DNA of 64,000 nt from contig NZ_CP103834.1 of the NCBI RefSeq assembly GCF_029774175.1, positions 568,501 through 632,500 on the forward strand, in the 5' to 3' direction. The DNA comes from Actinobacillus genomosp. 1. Lineage in GTDB: Bacteria > Pseudomonadota > Gammaproteobacteria > Enterobacterales > Pasteurellaceae. Below are positions 52,271 to 61,691 of the stretch, piece after piece. Within the stretch, counting starts at the first letter, position 1, and every line of letters begins with the position of its first letter. The notes below the pieces were generated by a model. The model did no database searches. It saw nothing but the letters and a program-made list of their open reading frames with translations, and was not told where the DNA came from. The translations under genes were made by a program, and so were the position numbers.

Positions 52271-54055
52271 ATGAACTGGCAAACAGAATTAAATAATAGT
52301 TTTTTATGGCTGATAACGGCACTTTGCTGCGTATCCGTCGGGCTTTTCGCAACCGGTTGGCTACTCAAGCAAACCGAATTCGGATATCGCTTTTGGCATA
52401 TTACTCGCCCGTGTTGGCAGAAAAGCCATAAAGGGAAAACGCTCGGTTTACTTTTATTATTGATCTTTTTGATCTTACTGGAAGTGCGGATTAGCGTACT
52501 AAATACTTTTTTCTACAACGGTTTATATAAATCGTTGCAAGATAAAGCGGTCGAAGCGTTTTGGTTTTTTGCGGGGATTAATGCGTTATTGGTAATCGTG
52601 AAGATTATTCACTCGATCATTAATTATTTTGTTACCCAATCGTTTGAAATTAAGTGGTTGGAGAAGCTTAACAGTGAGATGCTAAATCGCTGGTTGCAAA
52701 ACAAAAATTACTACCTTCTACAGTACGAAAAAACATTACCAGATAATATCGATCAACGTATTGAGCAGGACGCCACTGCTTTTGTTTCAGGAACGGTTGA
52801 AGTCACTCGAGGGGTAATTAATTCGATTGTCGCGACCATCGAATTTACCATTATTTTATGGGGGCTTTCGGGGCTACTGACGCTATTTGGTGTAGATATT
52901 CCGAAAGGTGTGGTGTTCTTTATTTATCTGTTTATTATTTTTGCGACCGCTTTATCGGTTTGGATAGGACGACCGTTAATTCGCTTGAATTTTAATAAAG
53001 AAAAATTACAAGGTGATTATCGGTATTCGTTAATTCGTGTACGAGATAATGCGGAAAGTATCGCATTTTATTCGGGAGAATCTCGAGAGCAGCGTAATTT
53101 AACCACTAAATTCGATTATATCATTGCCAATCGTTGGAAGATTGTGCGCAAAATGTTAGGGCTAGACGGTTTTAATACCGGTGTCACCCAAGTGGCAATG
53201 ATTTTACCCTTGATGTTACAAGCCCCTCGTTTTTTTGCCGGACAGGCAACTTTAGGCGATATGCACCAAACGGTACAATCGTTTAATCGCTTGATGAGAG
53301 CTTTGTCGTTTTTTCGATTGTTTTATGAGGAATTTACCTTATACCAAGCCCGCTTGAATCGTTTATACGGCTTTTTCACCACCTTGGATAAGCTCGATCA
53401 AATGCCGGTAAATGTGCCTTACCCGTGTTCAAGAGGCTTTGTACTGAAAGATTTTGGGGTCAAAGACGCAAGCGGTCAAATTTTACTAAAAAATATCAAT
53501 ATCGAATTACAAGCCGGCGATTCATTGTTGATTCAAGGGGCTTCCGGTACGGGCAAAACCACGCTATTAAAAGCATTGGCAGGGATTTATCCGTTTGAAA
53601 CCTTCGGGGTGGCGGAGCGTGCTTGCTTAGAACAACCGCTGTTTTTGCCGCAACGCCCTTATGTGCTGCAAGGCAGTTTGCGTGAAGCGATTTGTTACCC
53701 GAATTTAGTCGTGACGGATGAACAGCTAAAAGCGGCAATGCAGCAATGTTGTTTGAGCAAGTATGTGGATTCGCTGGATTTCGATACCGATTGGCAAGCC
53801 ACACTTTCACCGGGTGAATTGCAACGAGTGGCGTTTGTGCGTATTTTATTAGCGAAGCCAGAGTTGATCTTCCTTGATGAAACGACATCGGCATTAGATG
53901 AGCCGACTGAAGCGATTTTGTATCAAACAATTCGTAGTCGGTTGCCGAACAGCATTATCATTAGCGTAGGGCATCGCTGTACTTTGCAGCAGTTCCACAA
54001 TAAACGGATTAATTTGAGTGAACGGGAAAGTTATTGTTGTATGAATTGCCGTTAA
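52271..54055 (+). CDS. SbmA/BacA-type ABC transporter with fused ATPase
   Basis: A 594-residue protein: about six membrane segments in the first 330 residues (ABC_membrane_2/SbmA-BacA type, with E-V-R-I-S-V-L-N-T-F-F-Y near 70) and an ATPase domain from about 385 to the end. Walker A G-A-S-G-T-G-K-T-T, signature L-S-P-G-E-L-Q-R-V and Walker B L-I-F-L-D-E are all present. It resembles the Haemophilus influenzae HI_0036 protein and E. coli YddA. Its fused ATPase would not normally drive the upstream AfuB-like permease. Transport substrate unknown. Confidence 0.84.
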   Translation: MNWQTELNNSFLWLITALCCVSVGLFATGWLLKQTEFGYRFWHITRPCWQKSHKGKTLGLLLLLIFLILLEVRISVLNTFFYNGLYKSLQDKAVEAFWFFAGINALLVIVKIIHSIINYFVTQSFEIKWLEKLNSEMLNRWLQNKNYYLLQYEKTLPDNIDQRIEQDATAFVSGTVEVTRGVINSIVATIEFTIILWGLSGLLTLFGVDIPKGVVFFIYLFIIFATALSVWIGRPLIRLNFNKEKLQGDYRYSLIRVRDNAESIAFYSGESREQRNLTTKFDYIIANRWKIVRKMLGLDGFNTGVTQVAMILPLMLQAPRFFAGQATLGDMHQTVQSFNRLMRALSFFRLFYEEFTLYQARLNRLYGFFTTLDKLDQMPVNVPYPCSRGFVLKDFGVKDASGQILLKNINIELQAGDSLLIQGASGTGKTTLLKALAGIYPFETFGVAERACLEQPLFLPQRPYVLQGSLREAICYPNLVVTDEQLKAAMQQCCLSKYVDSLDFDTDWQATLSPGELQRVAFVRILLAKPELIFLDETTSALDEPTEAILYQTIRSRLPNSIIISVGHRCTLQQFHNKRINLSERESYCCMNCR

Positions 54056-54119
54056 AACAAGCGGTGAAATTTGCCGGTGTTTTTGTAAAAAATTGCTGGT
54101 AATTTCGTCCGTTTTTTGG

Positions 54120-54318
54120 CATAATTCGCCCCGTTTTTTGTCCGAAGAAGTTTAGGCGAAAAACATTCACATTTATTTTTTAACACTAAAACACACACAT
54201 ATCGCAAGCTAATGATCGGGGTGCTACGTAAGTGGTTGATTTATTAGGATATGTGGAGGCTAAACCCCGCTTTGTCTTTCATAAGTGACAAAGCAAACAA
54301 CATTTAAGGAAAATTCTT
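54120..54318 (+). promoter_or_regulatory. Structured 5' leader of rpsB
   Basis: The long leader of rpsB contains a stem CGGGGT (54217-54222) with ACCCCG (54264-54269) and a second, perfect hairpin GCTTTGTC...GACAAAGC (54269-54294) directly before the ribosome binding site AAGGAAA. A CATAAT at about 54120 could be the -10 box. A leader of this kind lets ribosomal protein S2 repress its own operon in gamma-proteobacteria; the match to that motif has not been scored here. Confidence 0.6.
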
Positions 54319-55035
54319 ATGGCACAAGTTTCTATGCGCGATATGCTTAACGCGGGCGTTCACTATGGTCACCAAACTCGTTACTGGAACCCAAAAATGA
54401 AACCATTCATTTTCGGTGCGCGTAACGGTGTTCACGTAATCAACTTAGAAAAAACTTTACCTTTATTCAACGAAGCTTTAGCGGAATTAACTCGCATTTC
54501 AAGCAACAACGGTAAAATTTTATTCGTAGGTACAAAACGTGCAGCGTCTGAAGCGGTTAAAGCAGCAGCAGTAGATTGCCAACAATTCTACGTAAACCAC
54601 CGTTGGTTAGGTGGTATGCTAACTAACTGGAAAACAGTTCGTCAGTCAATCAAACGTTTAAAAGATTTAGAAACTCAAACTCAAGACGGTACTTTTGACA
54701 AAATCACTAAAAAAGAAGCGTTAATGCGTACTCGTGAGTTAGAAAAATTAGAGTTAAGCTTAGGCGGTATCAAAGATATGGCTGGTCTTCCTGATGCGAT
54801 TTTCGTTATCGGTGCCGACCACGAGCATATCGCAATCAAAGAAGCAAACAACTTAGGTATTCCAGTATTTGCTATCGTTGATACCAACTCTACTCCGGAC
54901 GGCGTTAATTACATCATTCCGGGTAACGATGATGCAACACGTGCAATCCAACTTTACTTAGACGCAGCGTCAGCAGCAGTTAAAGAAGGTCGCGGTTCAA
55001 ACGTTGAAGCTGAGTTAGAAGCGACAGCTGAATAA
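54319..55035 (+). CDS. rpsB: 30S ribosomal protein S2
   Basis: A 238-residue small-subunit protein. The start M-A-Q-V-S-M-R-D-M-L-N-A-G-V-H-Y-G-H-Q-T and A-R-N-G-V-H-V-I-N-L are canonical. It ends with an acidic tail. A structured leader precedes it and a terminator-like hairpin follows before tsf, the usual rpsB-tsf arrangement. Confidence 0.97.
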   Translation: MAQVSMRDMLNAGVHYGHQTRYWNPKMKPFIFGARNGVHVINLEKTLPLFNEALAELTRISSNNGKILFVGTKRAASEAVKAAAVDCQQFYVNHRWLGGMLTNWKTVRQSIKRLKDLETQTQDGTFDKITKKEALMRTRELEKLELSLGGIKDMAGLPDAIFVIGADHEHIAIKEANNLGIPVFAIVDTNSTPDGVNYIIPGNDDATRAIQLYLDAASAAVKEGRGSNVEAELEATAE

Positions 55036-55069
55036 TCATTGTTAAGGCATAGCCCTTAAATCACTTTAG

Positions 55070-55099
55070 AGCAGGGGCGATTTTTATCCTCCTGCTTTT
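55070..55099 (+). terminator. Partial terminator/attenuator between rpsB and tsf
   Basis: AGCAGG...CCTGCT with a TTTTC tail, inside the 95-bp gap. The stem is short, so partial readthrough to tsf is expected, as described for E. coli. Confidence 0.65.
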
Positions 55100-55130
55100 C
55101 TTATCTAATTTAACCTTAGAGGAATACAAA

Positions 55131-55982
55131 ATGGCTGAAATCACAGCATCACTCGTAAAAGAACTTCGTGAACGTACTGGCGCAGGTATGATGGAATGTA
55201 AAAAAGCGTTAGTGGAAGCAAACGGTGATATCGAATTAGCAATCGACAACATGCGTAAATCAGGTCAAGCTAAAGCGGCTAAGAAAGCGGGTCGTGTAGC
55301 GGCTGAAGGCGTTATCTTAGCTCGTATCGGCGCAGGCTTCGGCGTATTAGTTGAAATGAACTGTGAAACAGACTTCGTAGCTAAAGATGCCGGTTTCTTA
55401 GGTTTAGCAAACGAAGTTGCTGATTTCGCATTAGCAAACAAAGGTACAACGATTGAAACATTAGCAGCACAATTCGAAGAAAAACGTGCGGCGTTAGTGG
55501 CTAAAATCGGTGAGAACATGAACATTCGTCGTGTTCAATACTTAGACGGTCAAGTAATTGCACAATACTTACACGGTGCGAAAATCGGTGTATTAGTAGC
55601 GGGTGAAGGTTCGGACGAAGAATTGAAAAAAGTTGCAATGCACGTTGCAGCAAGCCGTCCTGAATTCGTAAATCCTGAAGACGTTTCTGCAGAAGTTGTT
55701 GAACACGAACGTCAAATCCAAATCGACATCGCAATCAACTCCGGTAAACCGAAAGAAATCGCAGAGAAAATGGTTGAAGGTCGTATGAAGAAATTCACCG
55801 GTGAAGTTTCATTAACAGGTCAAGCGTTCGTAATGGATCCTTCACAATCAGTAGGCGACTACTTAAAATCTGTAAATACGAAAGTAACTAACTTCATCCG
55901 TTTAGAAGTTGGTGAAGGTATTGAGAAAGTTGAAGAAGATTTCGCAGCGGAAGTTGCTAAAATCACCGGCGGTAACGCTTAA
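55131..55982 (+). CDS. tsf: Elongation factor Ts
   Basis: A 283-residue guanine-nucleotide exchange factor for EF-Tu. The N-terminal motif L-R-E-R-T-G-A-G-M-M-E-C-K-K-A-L and the central E-M-N-C-E-T-D-F-V-A are intact. Standard length. It is preceded by TTAGAGG as ribosome binding site and followed by a strong terminator. Confidence 0.97.
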   Translation: MAEITASLVKELRERTGAGMMECKKALVEANGDIELAIDNMRKSGQAKAAKKAGRVAAEGVILARIGAGFGVLVEMNCETDFVAKDAGFLGLANEVADFALANKGTTIETLAAQFEEKRAALVAKIGENMNIRRVQYLDGQVIAQYLHGAKIGVLVAGEGSDEELKKVAMHVAASRPEFVNPEDVSAEVVEHERQIQIDIAINSGKPKEIAEKMVEGRMKKFTGEVSLTGQAFVMDPSQSVGDYLKSVNTKVTNFIRLEVGEGIEKVEEDFAAEVAKITGGNA

Positions 55983-55994
55983 TTCTCAATTTAA

Positions 55995-56024
55995 TAAAAA
56001 AGCAGGCATTAGCCTGCTTTTTTT
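55995..56024 (+). terminator. Intrinsic terminator of tsf
   Basis: AAAAAAGCAGGC-ATTA-GCCTGCTTTTTTT. Confidence 0.92.
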
Positions 56025-56039
56025 CTGTCTGTGCTATGC

Positions 56040-56095
56040 AAGCGGTCATTTTTCTTCGGATTTTTGCAAATAGCATACTAAAAATAACCGCTTGT
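56040..56095. terminator. Inverted uptake-signal hairpin before the phosphoethanolamine transferase gene
   Basis: AAGCGGTCATTTTT...AAAAATAACCGCTT. It lies after the stop of the leftward gene and is probably its terminator. Confidence 0.7.
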
Positions 56096-56109
56096 CGTGT
56101 TTGCCGCAC

Positions 56110-57663
56110 TTATTTAATCGGAATCACAATCGCCGGATCGGCTTTTGCCGGAATCTTCTCGATCACTTGCTTTAATCCGTAGTCGTCTTTATCACTTTGA
56201 TTACTGAATAAATCCGCTTGCGGATTTAATTTCTCATTAGTAATACCAATCCATTTGCCGATACCGTCGGTAAAGTTTAAACCGGATTTAAACACTTTAT
56301 AAACGTGGCGTTCGGTATCATCGCTTGAAATTTTAAATAACGGCACGTCAAAGTGCAGTTTGCCTTGTGCAGTATTTAAAATATGAATACCTTTATCGTC
56401 TTCACTATGAATTAAGCCGTGATCGGAAAAATATACCATAGAGAAACTTCTACCTGTTTTTGCTTTATTTTGATTTAACTCGTTATACAGTTTTTCCAGT
56501 AATTCATCGGTTTTCTTCATCGAAGAAAGATAGCAGTTCACGTTGTGATACTTTTGCGCAATTTTCGCATCATCAAAGATTTTCGGATAATCGGTAAGGC
56601 GATCACAGGTAATCGGGTGTGAACCGTACAGATGTACTACAATAAAGCGTTTACCTTGAGCGTTTTGTGAAACGATCTGATTAAATTTCGGTAATAAAGC
56701 GAAATCACTAATATTCTGGCTAAACGAATCGCCCGTTTTTAGAAAGATTTTCTCATCGCTTTTATTTGCCAATGAAGAAATCGGTGTGTCAAAACGTCCC
56801 AAATAGCCTTGATTAGAGATCCAGTAAGTTTTAATCCCGGCGGATTTGACTAGCTCAACCAAATTTAAGCGGTAATTGCCTTCCCAAGTTTGCGTATTCG
56901 GCTTAGTCAATAATAATTTGAGCGAAGCGATTGTATTGGTGCCGCCGGCGGTGAATCCGTCAATTAATGTGCCTTTCGCATTACTCATAAACGGCGTATT
57001 TTTAACGGGATAACCGTAAGCGTGATGATAATCTTTACGCGCGCTTTCGCCGATTACCAGTACATAATCGTCATATTTCGAATCGGCGGAAAGGGTTGAA
57101 GTTCCCCACTCGGAAGGAATTTCCGTATTGTTATTTAACGCCTCCAATTCTTCTTTCACTTTCATACTTTCGTTAAAAAATTCGTGAAAGAACTTGAACG
57201 GTGCAAGGCTAAATAATGAGATAACGAGCGAACAGATGATAAATGTACGATTATCCAAAAAGTTTATCTGATATTTCTTGGTAATTGTTCGGAATAAAAT
57301 TACCGAAATTAGCATTCCGACGGCCAGTAAATAGTTTGTAACGGGTAATTGCGATAAAAATTCTCTCCCTTCCAATAAATCGGTGGCGAATAAAGACGCG
57401 ATATATTGATAAGAAGGTGCGCCGAAAGATAAACCAATCGGGGTGTAAAGGGCGTAACCGATTACAATAGGCAATAATAAGCCGTAAAAAGAGAGCTTAG
57501 AGCTGCCCAACGCAATAATCAGTATCACGGAAAACAGTGTTTCGGCTAAATTGGGAGAGGGGAAAAATCCCGAGCCTTTCAGCATTACATAGCCGGAAAA
57601 TGTTGCCAATATTACGGCAATTACGGCATAAATTATTTGTTGCTTTGTTAATTTTTGTATCAT
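56110..57663 (-). CDS. Phosphoethanolamine transferase-like sulfatase-family protein
   Basis: A 517-residue inner-membrane protein with about five membrane segments in the first 155 residues and a periplasmic alkaline-phosphatase/sulfatase domain. G-E-S-A-R at 205-209 and the nucleophile Thr in A-G-G-T-N-T-I-A-S near 242 or 244 match the EptA/CptA/OpgE group; H-L-Y-G-S-H and S-D-H-G near 420 add metal ligands. Expected reaction: transfer of phosphoethanolamine from phosphatidylethanolamine to a surface glycan or lipid A/core. Target unknown. Relevant because such changes alter resistance to cationic peptides. Confidence 0.85.
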   Translation of the reverse strand: MIQKLTKQQIIYAVIAVILATFSGYVMLKGSGFFPSPNLAETLFSVILIIALGSSKLSFYGLLLPIVIGYALYTPIGLSFGAPSYQYIASLFATDLLEGREFLSQLPVTNYLLAVGMLISVILFRTITKKYQINFLDNRTFIICSLVISLFSLAPFKFFHEFFNESMKVKEELEALNNNTEIPSEWGTSTLSADSKYDDYVLVIGESARKDYHHAYGYPVKNTPFMSNAKGTLIDGFTAGGTNTIASLKLLLTKPNTQTWEGNYRLNLVELVKSAGIKTYWISNQGYLGRFDTPISSLANKSDEKIFLKTGDSFSQNISDFALLPKFNQIVSQNAQGKRFIVVHLYGSHPITCDRLTDYPKIFDDAKIAQKYHNVNCYLSSMKKTDELLEKLYNELNQNKAKTGRSFSMVYFSDHGLIHSEDDKGIHILNTAQGKLHFDVPLFKISSDDTERHVYKVFKSGLNFTDGIGKWIGITNEKLNPQADLFSNQSDKDDYGLKQVIEKIPAKADPAIVIPIK

Positions 57664-57774
57664 TTTTTATTCCAAATTATAAATATGATTTCTTATTTAT
57701 TTCCTGTTTAAATAGGATGGTCTATAATAACGTAATTTTGTTTTTAGTCCATACAGCATTAAGAGGCAATTAAG

Positions 57775-58488
57775 ATGAGTAATCCAATCTATAAACGTAT
57801 TTTATTAAAATTAAGCGGCGAAGCATTACAAGGTGATGAGGGCTTCGGTATTGATCCGTCGATTTTGGATCGTATGGCATTAGAAATTAAAGAATTGATT
57901 GAAATGGGTGTGGAAGTCGGTGTGGTACTTGGTGGCGGTAACTTATTCCGTGGCGCAAAATTAGCGAAAGCGGGTATGAACCGTGTTGTGGGCGACCATA
58001 TGGGTATGTTGGCAACCGTAATGAACGGTTTAGCAATGCGTGATGCGTTACACCGTGCGGATGTAAATGCAAAATTAATGTCTGCGTTCCAATTAAACGG
58101 TATTTGCGATACTTATAACTGGTCCGAAGCAATTAAAATGTTACGTGAAAAACGTGTGGTAATTTTCTCTGCCGGTACAGGTAGCCCGTTCTTTACTACG
58201 GATTCCGCAGCTTGTTTACGCGGGATTGAAATCGAAGCGGATATCGTATTAAAAGCGACGAAAGTTGATGGCGTATATGATAAAGATCCGGCTAAATTTG
58301 CCGATGCGAAACTTTATAATCAATTAACTTATGCGGAAGTGATTGATCAAGAATTACAAGTTATGGACTTAGCGGCATTTACGTTAGCACGTGACCACGG
58401 TATGCCGATTCGTGTATTCAATATGGTAAAACCGGGTGCATTAAAACAAGTGGTAACCGGTACAACTGAAGGTACGATTATTTCTTAA
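57775..58488 (+). CDS. pyrH: UMP kinase
   Basis: A 237-residue hexameric amino-acid-kinase-fold enzyme that makes UDP from UMP. Motifs: L-L-K-L-S-G-E-A-L near residue 10, G-V-V-L-G-G-G-N near 50, and T-D-S-A-A near 144. The typical order tsf-pyrH-frr is interrupted by the leftward phosphoethanolamine transferase-like gene. RBS AAGAGGCAATTAAG precedes the ATG. Confidence 0.96.
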   Translation: MSNPIYKRILLKLSGEALQGDEGFGIDPSILDRMALEIKELIEMGVEVGVVLGGGNLFRGAKLAKAGMNRVVGDHMGMLATVMNGLAMRDALHRADVNAKLMSAFQLNGICDTYNWSEAIKMLREKRVVIFSAGTGSPFFTTDSAACLRGIEIEADIVLKATKVDGVYDKDPAKFADAKLYNQLTYAEVIDQELQVMDLAAFTLARDHGMPIRVFNMVKPGALKQVVTGTTEGTIIS

Positions 58489-58508
58489 TTATCCGAATAT
58501 ATCACAAG

Positions 58509-58559
58509 CGGTTCGTTTTCTTTAATGATTTGCAAATAAAGAAAACGGACCGTTTTTTA
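58509..58559 (+). terminator. Intrinsic terminator of pyrH
   Basis: CGGTTCGTTTTCTTTA...TAAAGAAAACGGACCG with a TTTTTTATT tail; an uptake-signal core begins on the left arm. Confidence 0.88.
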
Positions 58560-58681
58560 TTGCTTATTATCCGCTACGTTAATTTAACCAAATGAGAAAT
58601 TTAGCGTTAGGACTATGAAAATGAAAGGGATTTAGGTAGAATTGAATGGTTTATTGACTCAAATATTGAAAGGAACAACAA

Positions 58682-59239
58682 ATGATCAACGAAATTAAAA
58701 AAGATACGCAAGACCGTATGGAAAAGAGCCTGGAAGCGTTAAAAAGCCATATTTCTAAAATTCGTACCGGTCGTGCGCAGCCGAGCCTTTTAGACGGTAT
58801 CCAAGTAGAATACTACGGTTCTGCAACACCGCTTCGTCAATTAGCGAACGTGGTGGCGGAAGATGCACGCACCTTAGCGGTAAACGTATTTGACCGTTCT
58901 TTAATCAGTGCGGTAGAAAAAGCGATTTTAACTTCCGATTTAGGTTTAAACCCTTCATCAGCCGGTGCAACAATCCGTGTTCCGCTTCCGCCATTAACGG
59001 AAGAACGTCGTCGTGATTTAATCAAAATCGTAAAAGGCGAAGGCGAACAAGGTAAAATTGCAATCCGTAACGTACGTCGTGATGCAAATGACCAAATCAA
59101 AGCGTTATTAAAAGACAAAGAAATCAGTGAAGACGAAGAGCGTAAAGCACAAGATGAAATCCAAAAAATCACTGACGGTTATGTGAAAAAAGTTGATGAA
59201 GTATTAGCGGCAAAAGAAAAAGAATTATTAGATTTCTAA
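58682..59239 (+). CDS. frr: Ribosome recycling factor
   Basis: A 185-residue factor that, with EF-G, splits the post-termination ribosome. The conserved S-K-I-R-T-G-R-A-Q-P-S-L-L near residues 25-37 and V-N-V-F-D and the C-terminal V-R-R-D-A-N-D are present. It follows pyrH after about 190 bp, which includes the pyrH terminator, so it likely has its own promoter. Confidence 0.97.
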   Translation: MINEIKKDTQDRMEKSLEALKSHISKIRTGRAQPSLLDGIQVEYYGSATPLRQLANVVAEDARTLAVNVFDRSLISAVEKAILTSDLGLNPSSAGATIRVPLPPLTEERRRDLIKIVKGEGEQGKIAIRNVRRDANDQIKALLKDKEISEDEERKAQDEIQKITDGYVKKVDEVLAAKEKELLDF

Positions 59240-59255
59240 TTTAGACCGAATGAAG

Positions 59256-59286
59256 AAAAAGGCATGTATTACGTGCCTTTATTTTT
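59256..59286 (+). terminator. Intrinsic terminator of frr
   Basis: AAAGGCA-TGTATTACG-TGCCTTT followed by ATTTTTG. Confidence 0.85.
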
Positions 59287-59315
59287 GCAAAAAAATCGCT
59301 AAATTTGACCGCTTA

Positions 59316-60716
59316 TTAGCGAGCAATATCCCAACAATGCAATAACTTATCCAACCCCTTCCGAAGCTGTTCTTCCGACAAATGTCCGAAGCCTAAACTA
59401 AATAATCTGCGTTGCTGATGATGAATCGGATAGACCTTCATTTTCTGCACTTTTGCCAGTTCGACTAATTGATCTAATGTTCTGGTTTCGTTTAATAATT
59501 CGATCAGCAAATAGAAGCCGGAATGTTCACCGTAATATTTAATCTTTTTAGTATAGGGTGAGAGTAGCTCACACAATAATTCCATTTTACGGCGGTACAC
59601 TTTACGCATTCGATTAATATGCTTTTCAAATTCACCGGATTGAATAAATTTAGCTAACCTTTGCTGTTCCAAGCGAGAAACCGAGGCATTAAAAAATTCA
59701 CAATATCGCTGATATTCGCACAATAAATTGCGAGGTAACACTAAAAATGTAATCCGCAGTGAGGGCATAAGCAATTTGGAAAATGATCCTAAATAGATCA
59801 CTTTATCTTGTCGGTCTAAACTTTGTAACGAGGGAATCGGTTTACCGGTATAGCGGAACTCACTGTCGTAGTCGTCTTCAATAATATAACGTCCGTCTTG
59901 TGCTGCCACCCATTCGAGTAACTGCTGGCGTTGTCCGATGGTTAAAATATGACTGAACGGATATAAATGTGAGGGAGTCAGATATGCCACGTTAATTTGG
60001 TTCTGTTCCAAGAAAGGTATATCCAGCTGATAATTTTCCGAGCTGAACGGCATTTTAAAAATCGGCTTTTGATAGAGATGCAGTAATTTTTCTACCGTAG
60101 GATAACCGTAGGATTCCATCGCCCAATTCATCGCCGGATTGAGCTGTTGAAATAATAGAATTAATTGTTGTAAGCAGCTTTCTACACCCGCCCCGATCAC
60201 GATTTGCTCCGGCTCGCAGTTCACTCCGCGAGAAGCCAATAAATATTGAGAGATTTGCTGACGTAAATTGAGATCGCCTTGCTTATCGCCCATATTTAAA
60301 AAATCTTTATTTGCCCAATTCGCACATTTTTTCCAACGATTAAACGGAAAAGATTGGCTATCGATTTTATTCGGGTTGAAATCAATTTCATATTCGGTAC
60401 AAGCGGTCGGATTTACAAAATTTTTTACGACATTAGCATGCGGATAAGCCAACTCTGCCTGAAAACAGACAAAGAAACCGCTGCGAGGCTTAGATTCAAT
60501 ATAACCTTCAGCTAATAACTGTGCATAGGCACTTTCCACCGTATTTTGGCTGATTTGTAAGTGTTCGCAGAGGTGCCGTTTAGACGGTAATTTATCGCCA
60601 AGTTGCAATTCTTGGCTATAAATAGACCGCTTAATTTGCTGATAAAGCTGTAAATAAAGCGGTGTAGTTTGCTGCTTATTGAGTAGATAGCTCAATTTTT
60701 TCACTTCTGACCTCAT
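59316..60716 (-). CDS. pdxR: PdxR-type MocR regulator of vitamin B6 synthesis
   Basis: A 466-residue fusion of an N-terminal GntR winged helix-turn-helix (about residues 10-80: L-P-S-K-R-H-L-C-E-H-L-Q-I-S-Q-N-T-V-E) with an aminotransferase-like domain. The PLP lysine is in L-G-S-F-S-K-L-L-M-P-S near 315. Such MocR regulators activate pdxST when pyridoxal phosphate is scarce. It stands head to head with pdxS with an 87-bp spacer, the usual context of PdxR. Confidence 0.9.
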   Translation of the reverse strand: MRSEVKKLSYLLNKQQTTPLYLQLYQQIKRSIYSQELQLGDKLPSKRHLCEHLQISQNTVESAYAQLLAEGYIESKPRSGFFVCFQAELAYPHANVVKNFVNPTACTEYEIDFNPNKIDSQSFPFNRWKKCANWANKDFLNMGDKQGDLNLRQQISQYLLASRGVNCEPEQIVIGAGVESCLQQLILLFQQLNPAMNWAMESYGYPTVEKLLHLYQKPIFKMPFSSENYQLDIPFLEQNQINVAYLTPSHLYPFSHILTIGQRQQLLEWVAAQDGRYIIEDDYDSEFRYTGKPIPSLQSLDRQDKVIYLGSFSKLLMPSLRITFLVLPRNLLCEYQRYCEFFNASVSRLEQQRLAKFIQSGEFEKHINRMRKVYRRKMELLCELLSPYTKKIKYYGEHSGFYLLIELLNETRTLDQLVELAKVQKMKVYPIHHQQRRLFSLGFGHLSEEQLRKGLDKLLHCWDIAR

Positions 60717-60803
60717 TAATATTTATTAAATTGATGCTTTTAATCATATCTGTTTGAAATAAAAATAGCCACCGTTTTTCACATCAATAATAAGGAAATT
60801 AAT
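60717..60803. promoter_or_regulatory. Divergent pdxR/pdxS promoter region
   Basis: The 87-bp spacer holds both promoters and should hold the PdxR binding sites. It is AT-rich; I see no clear direct repeats by eye, so no operator is marked. A ribosome binding site TAAGGAAA precedes pdxS. Confidence 0.55.
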
Positions 60804-61691
60804 ATGGCTAAAATGTTAGGTTCGGATCTGGTTAAACGTGGAATGGCTCAAATGCAAAAAGGCGGGGTCATCATGGATGTAGTGAATGCGGAACAAGCTC
60901 GTATCGCAGAAGCTGCCGGTGCGGTTGCGGTGATGGCATTGGAACGTGTACCTTCCGATATTCGCGCGGCCGGCGGGGTAGCAAGAATGGCGAATCCGAC
61001 GATTGTGCGTGAAGTGATGGAAGCGGTGTCCATTCCGGTAATGGCAAAAGCCCGTATCGGACATATTGTTGAGGCAAGAGTGCTGGAAGCAATGAGCGTA
61101 GATTATATCGACGAAAGTGAGGTATTAACGCCGGTAGATGAAGAGTTTCACTTATTAAAAAGTGACTATACCGTACCTTTCGTGTGTGGTTGCCGAGATT
61201 TAGGCGAGGCTCTGCGCCGAATTGGTGAAGGTGCTTCAATGCTACGCACTAAAGGCGAACCGGGAACGGGCAATGTAGTGGAAGCGGTGCGCCATTTACG
61301 CAAGGTTAATGCGCAATTACGCAAAGTGATTAATATGAGCCATGACGAATTGATGACCGAGGCAAAACAATTAGCCGCGCCGTTTGAATTATTGCTACAA
61401 ATCAAAACGCTAGGCAAATTACCGGTGGTGAATTTTGCGGCGGGCGGAATTGCTACACCGGCAGATGCCGCATTGATGATGGAACTCGGTGCAGACGGTG
61501 TATTTGTCGGGTCAGGGATTTTTAAATCCGAAAATCCGGAAAAGTTTGCAAAAGCGATTGTACAAGCTACCACTCATTATCAAGATTATGACTTAATCGC
61601 TCGCCTTTCGGAGGATTTAGGCGAACCGATGAGAGGTCTAGAGATCAGCAAATTAGCGGCACAAGATCGTATGCAAGAGCGTGGTTGGTAA
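60804..61691 (+). CDS. pdxS: Pyridoxal 5'-phosphate synthase, PdxS subunit
   Basis: A 295-residue (beta-alpha)8 barrel synthase that makes PLP from ribose 5-phosphate, glyceraldehyde 3-phosphate and ammonia. Motifs include G-V-I-M-D-V near residue 21, P-V-M-A-K-A-R-I-G-H near 75-84 (catalytic Lys) and K-G-E-P-G-T-G-N near 150. This is the DXP-independent route, common in A. pleuropneumoniae-like species and absent from E. coli. Confidence 0.96.
   Translation: MAKMLGSDLVKRGMAQMQKGGVIMDVVNAEQARIAEAAGAVAVMALERVPSDIRAAGGVARMANPTIVREVMEAVSIPVMAKARIGHIVEARVLEAMSVDYIDESEVLTPVDEEFHLLKSDYTVPFVCGCRDLGEALRRIGEGASMLRTKGEPGTGNVVEAVRHLRKVNAQLRKVINMSHDELMTEAKQLAAPFELLLQIKTLGKLPVVNFAAGGIATPADAALMMELGADGVFVGSGIFKSENPEKFAKAIVQATTHYQDYDLIARLSEDLGEPMRGLEISKLAAQDRMQERGW

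Noticed and set aside
61685..61690. TTG start for pdxT two codons upstream
   Set aside because: The ATG at 61691 overlaps the pdxS stop as TAATG and matches the family start.
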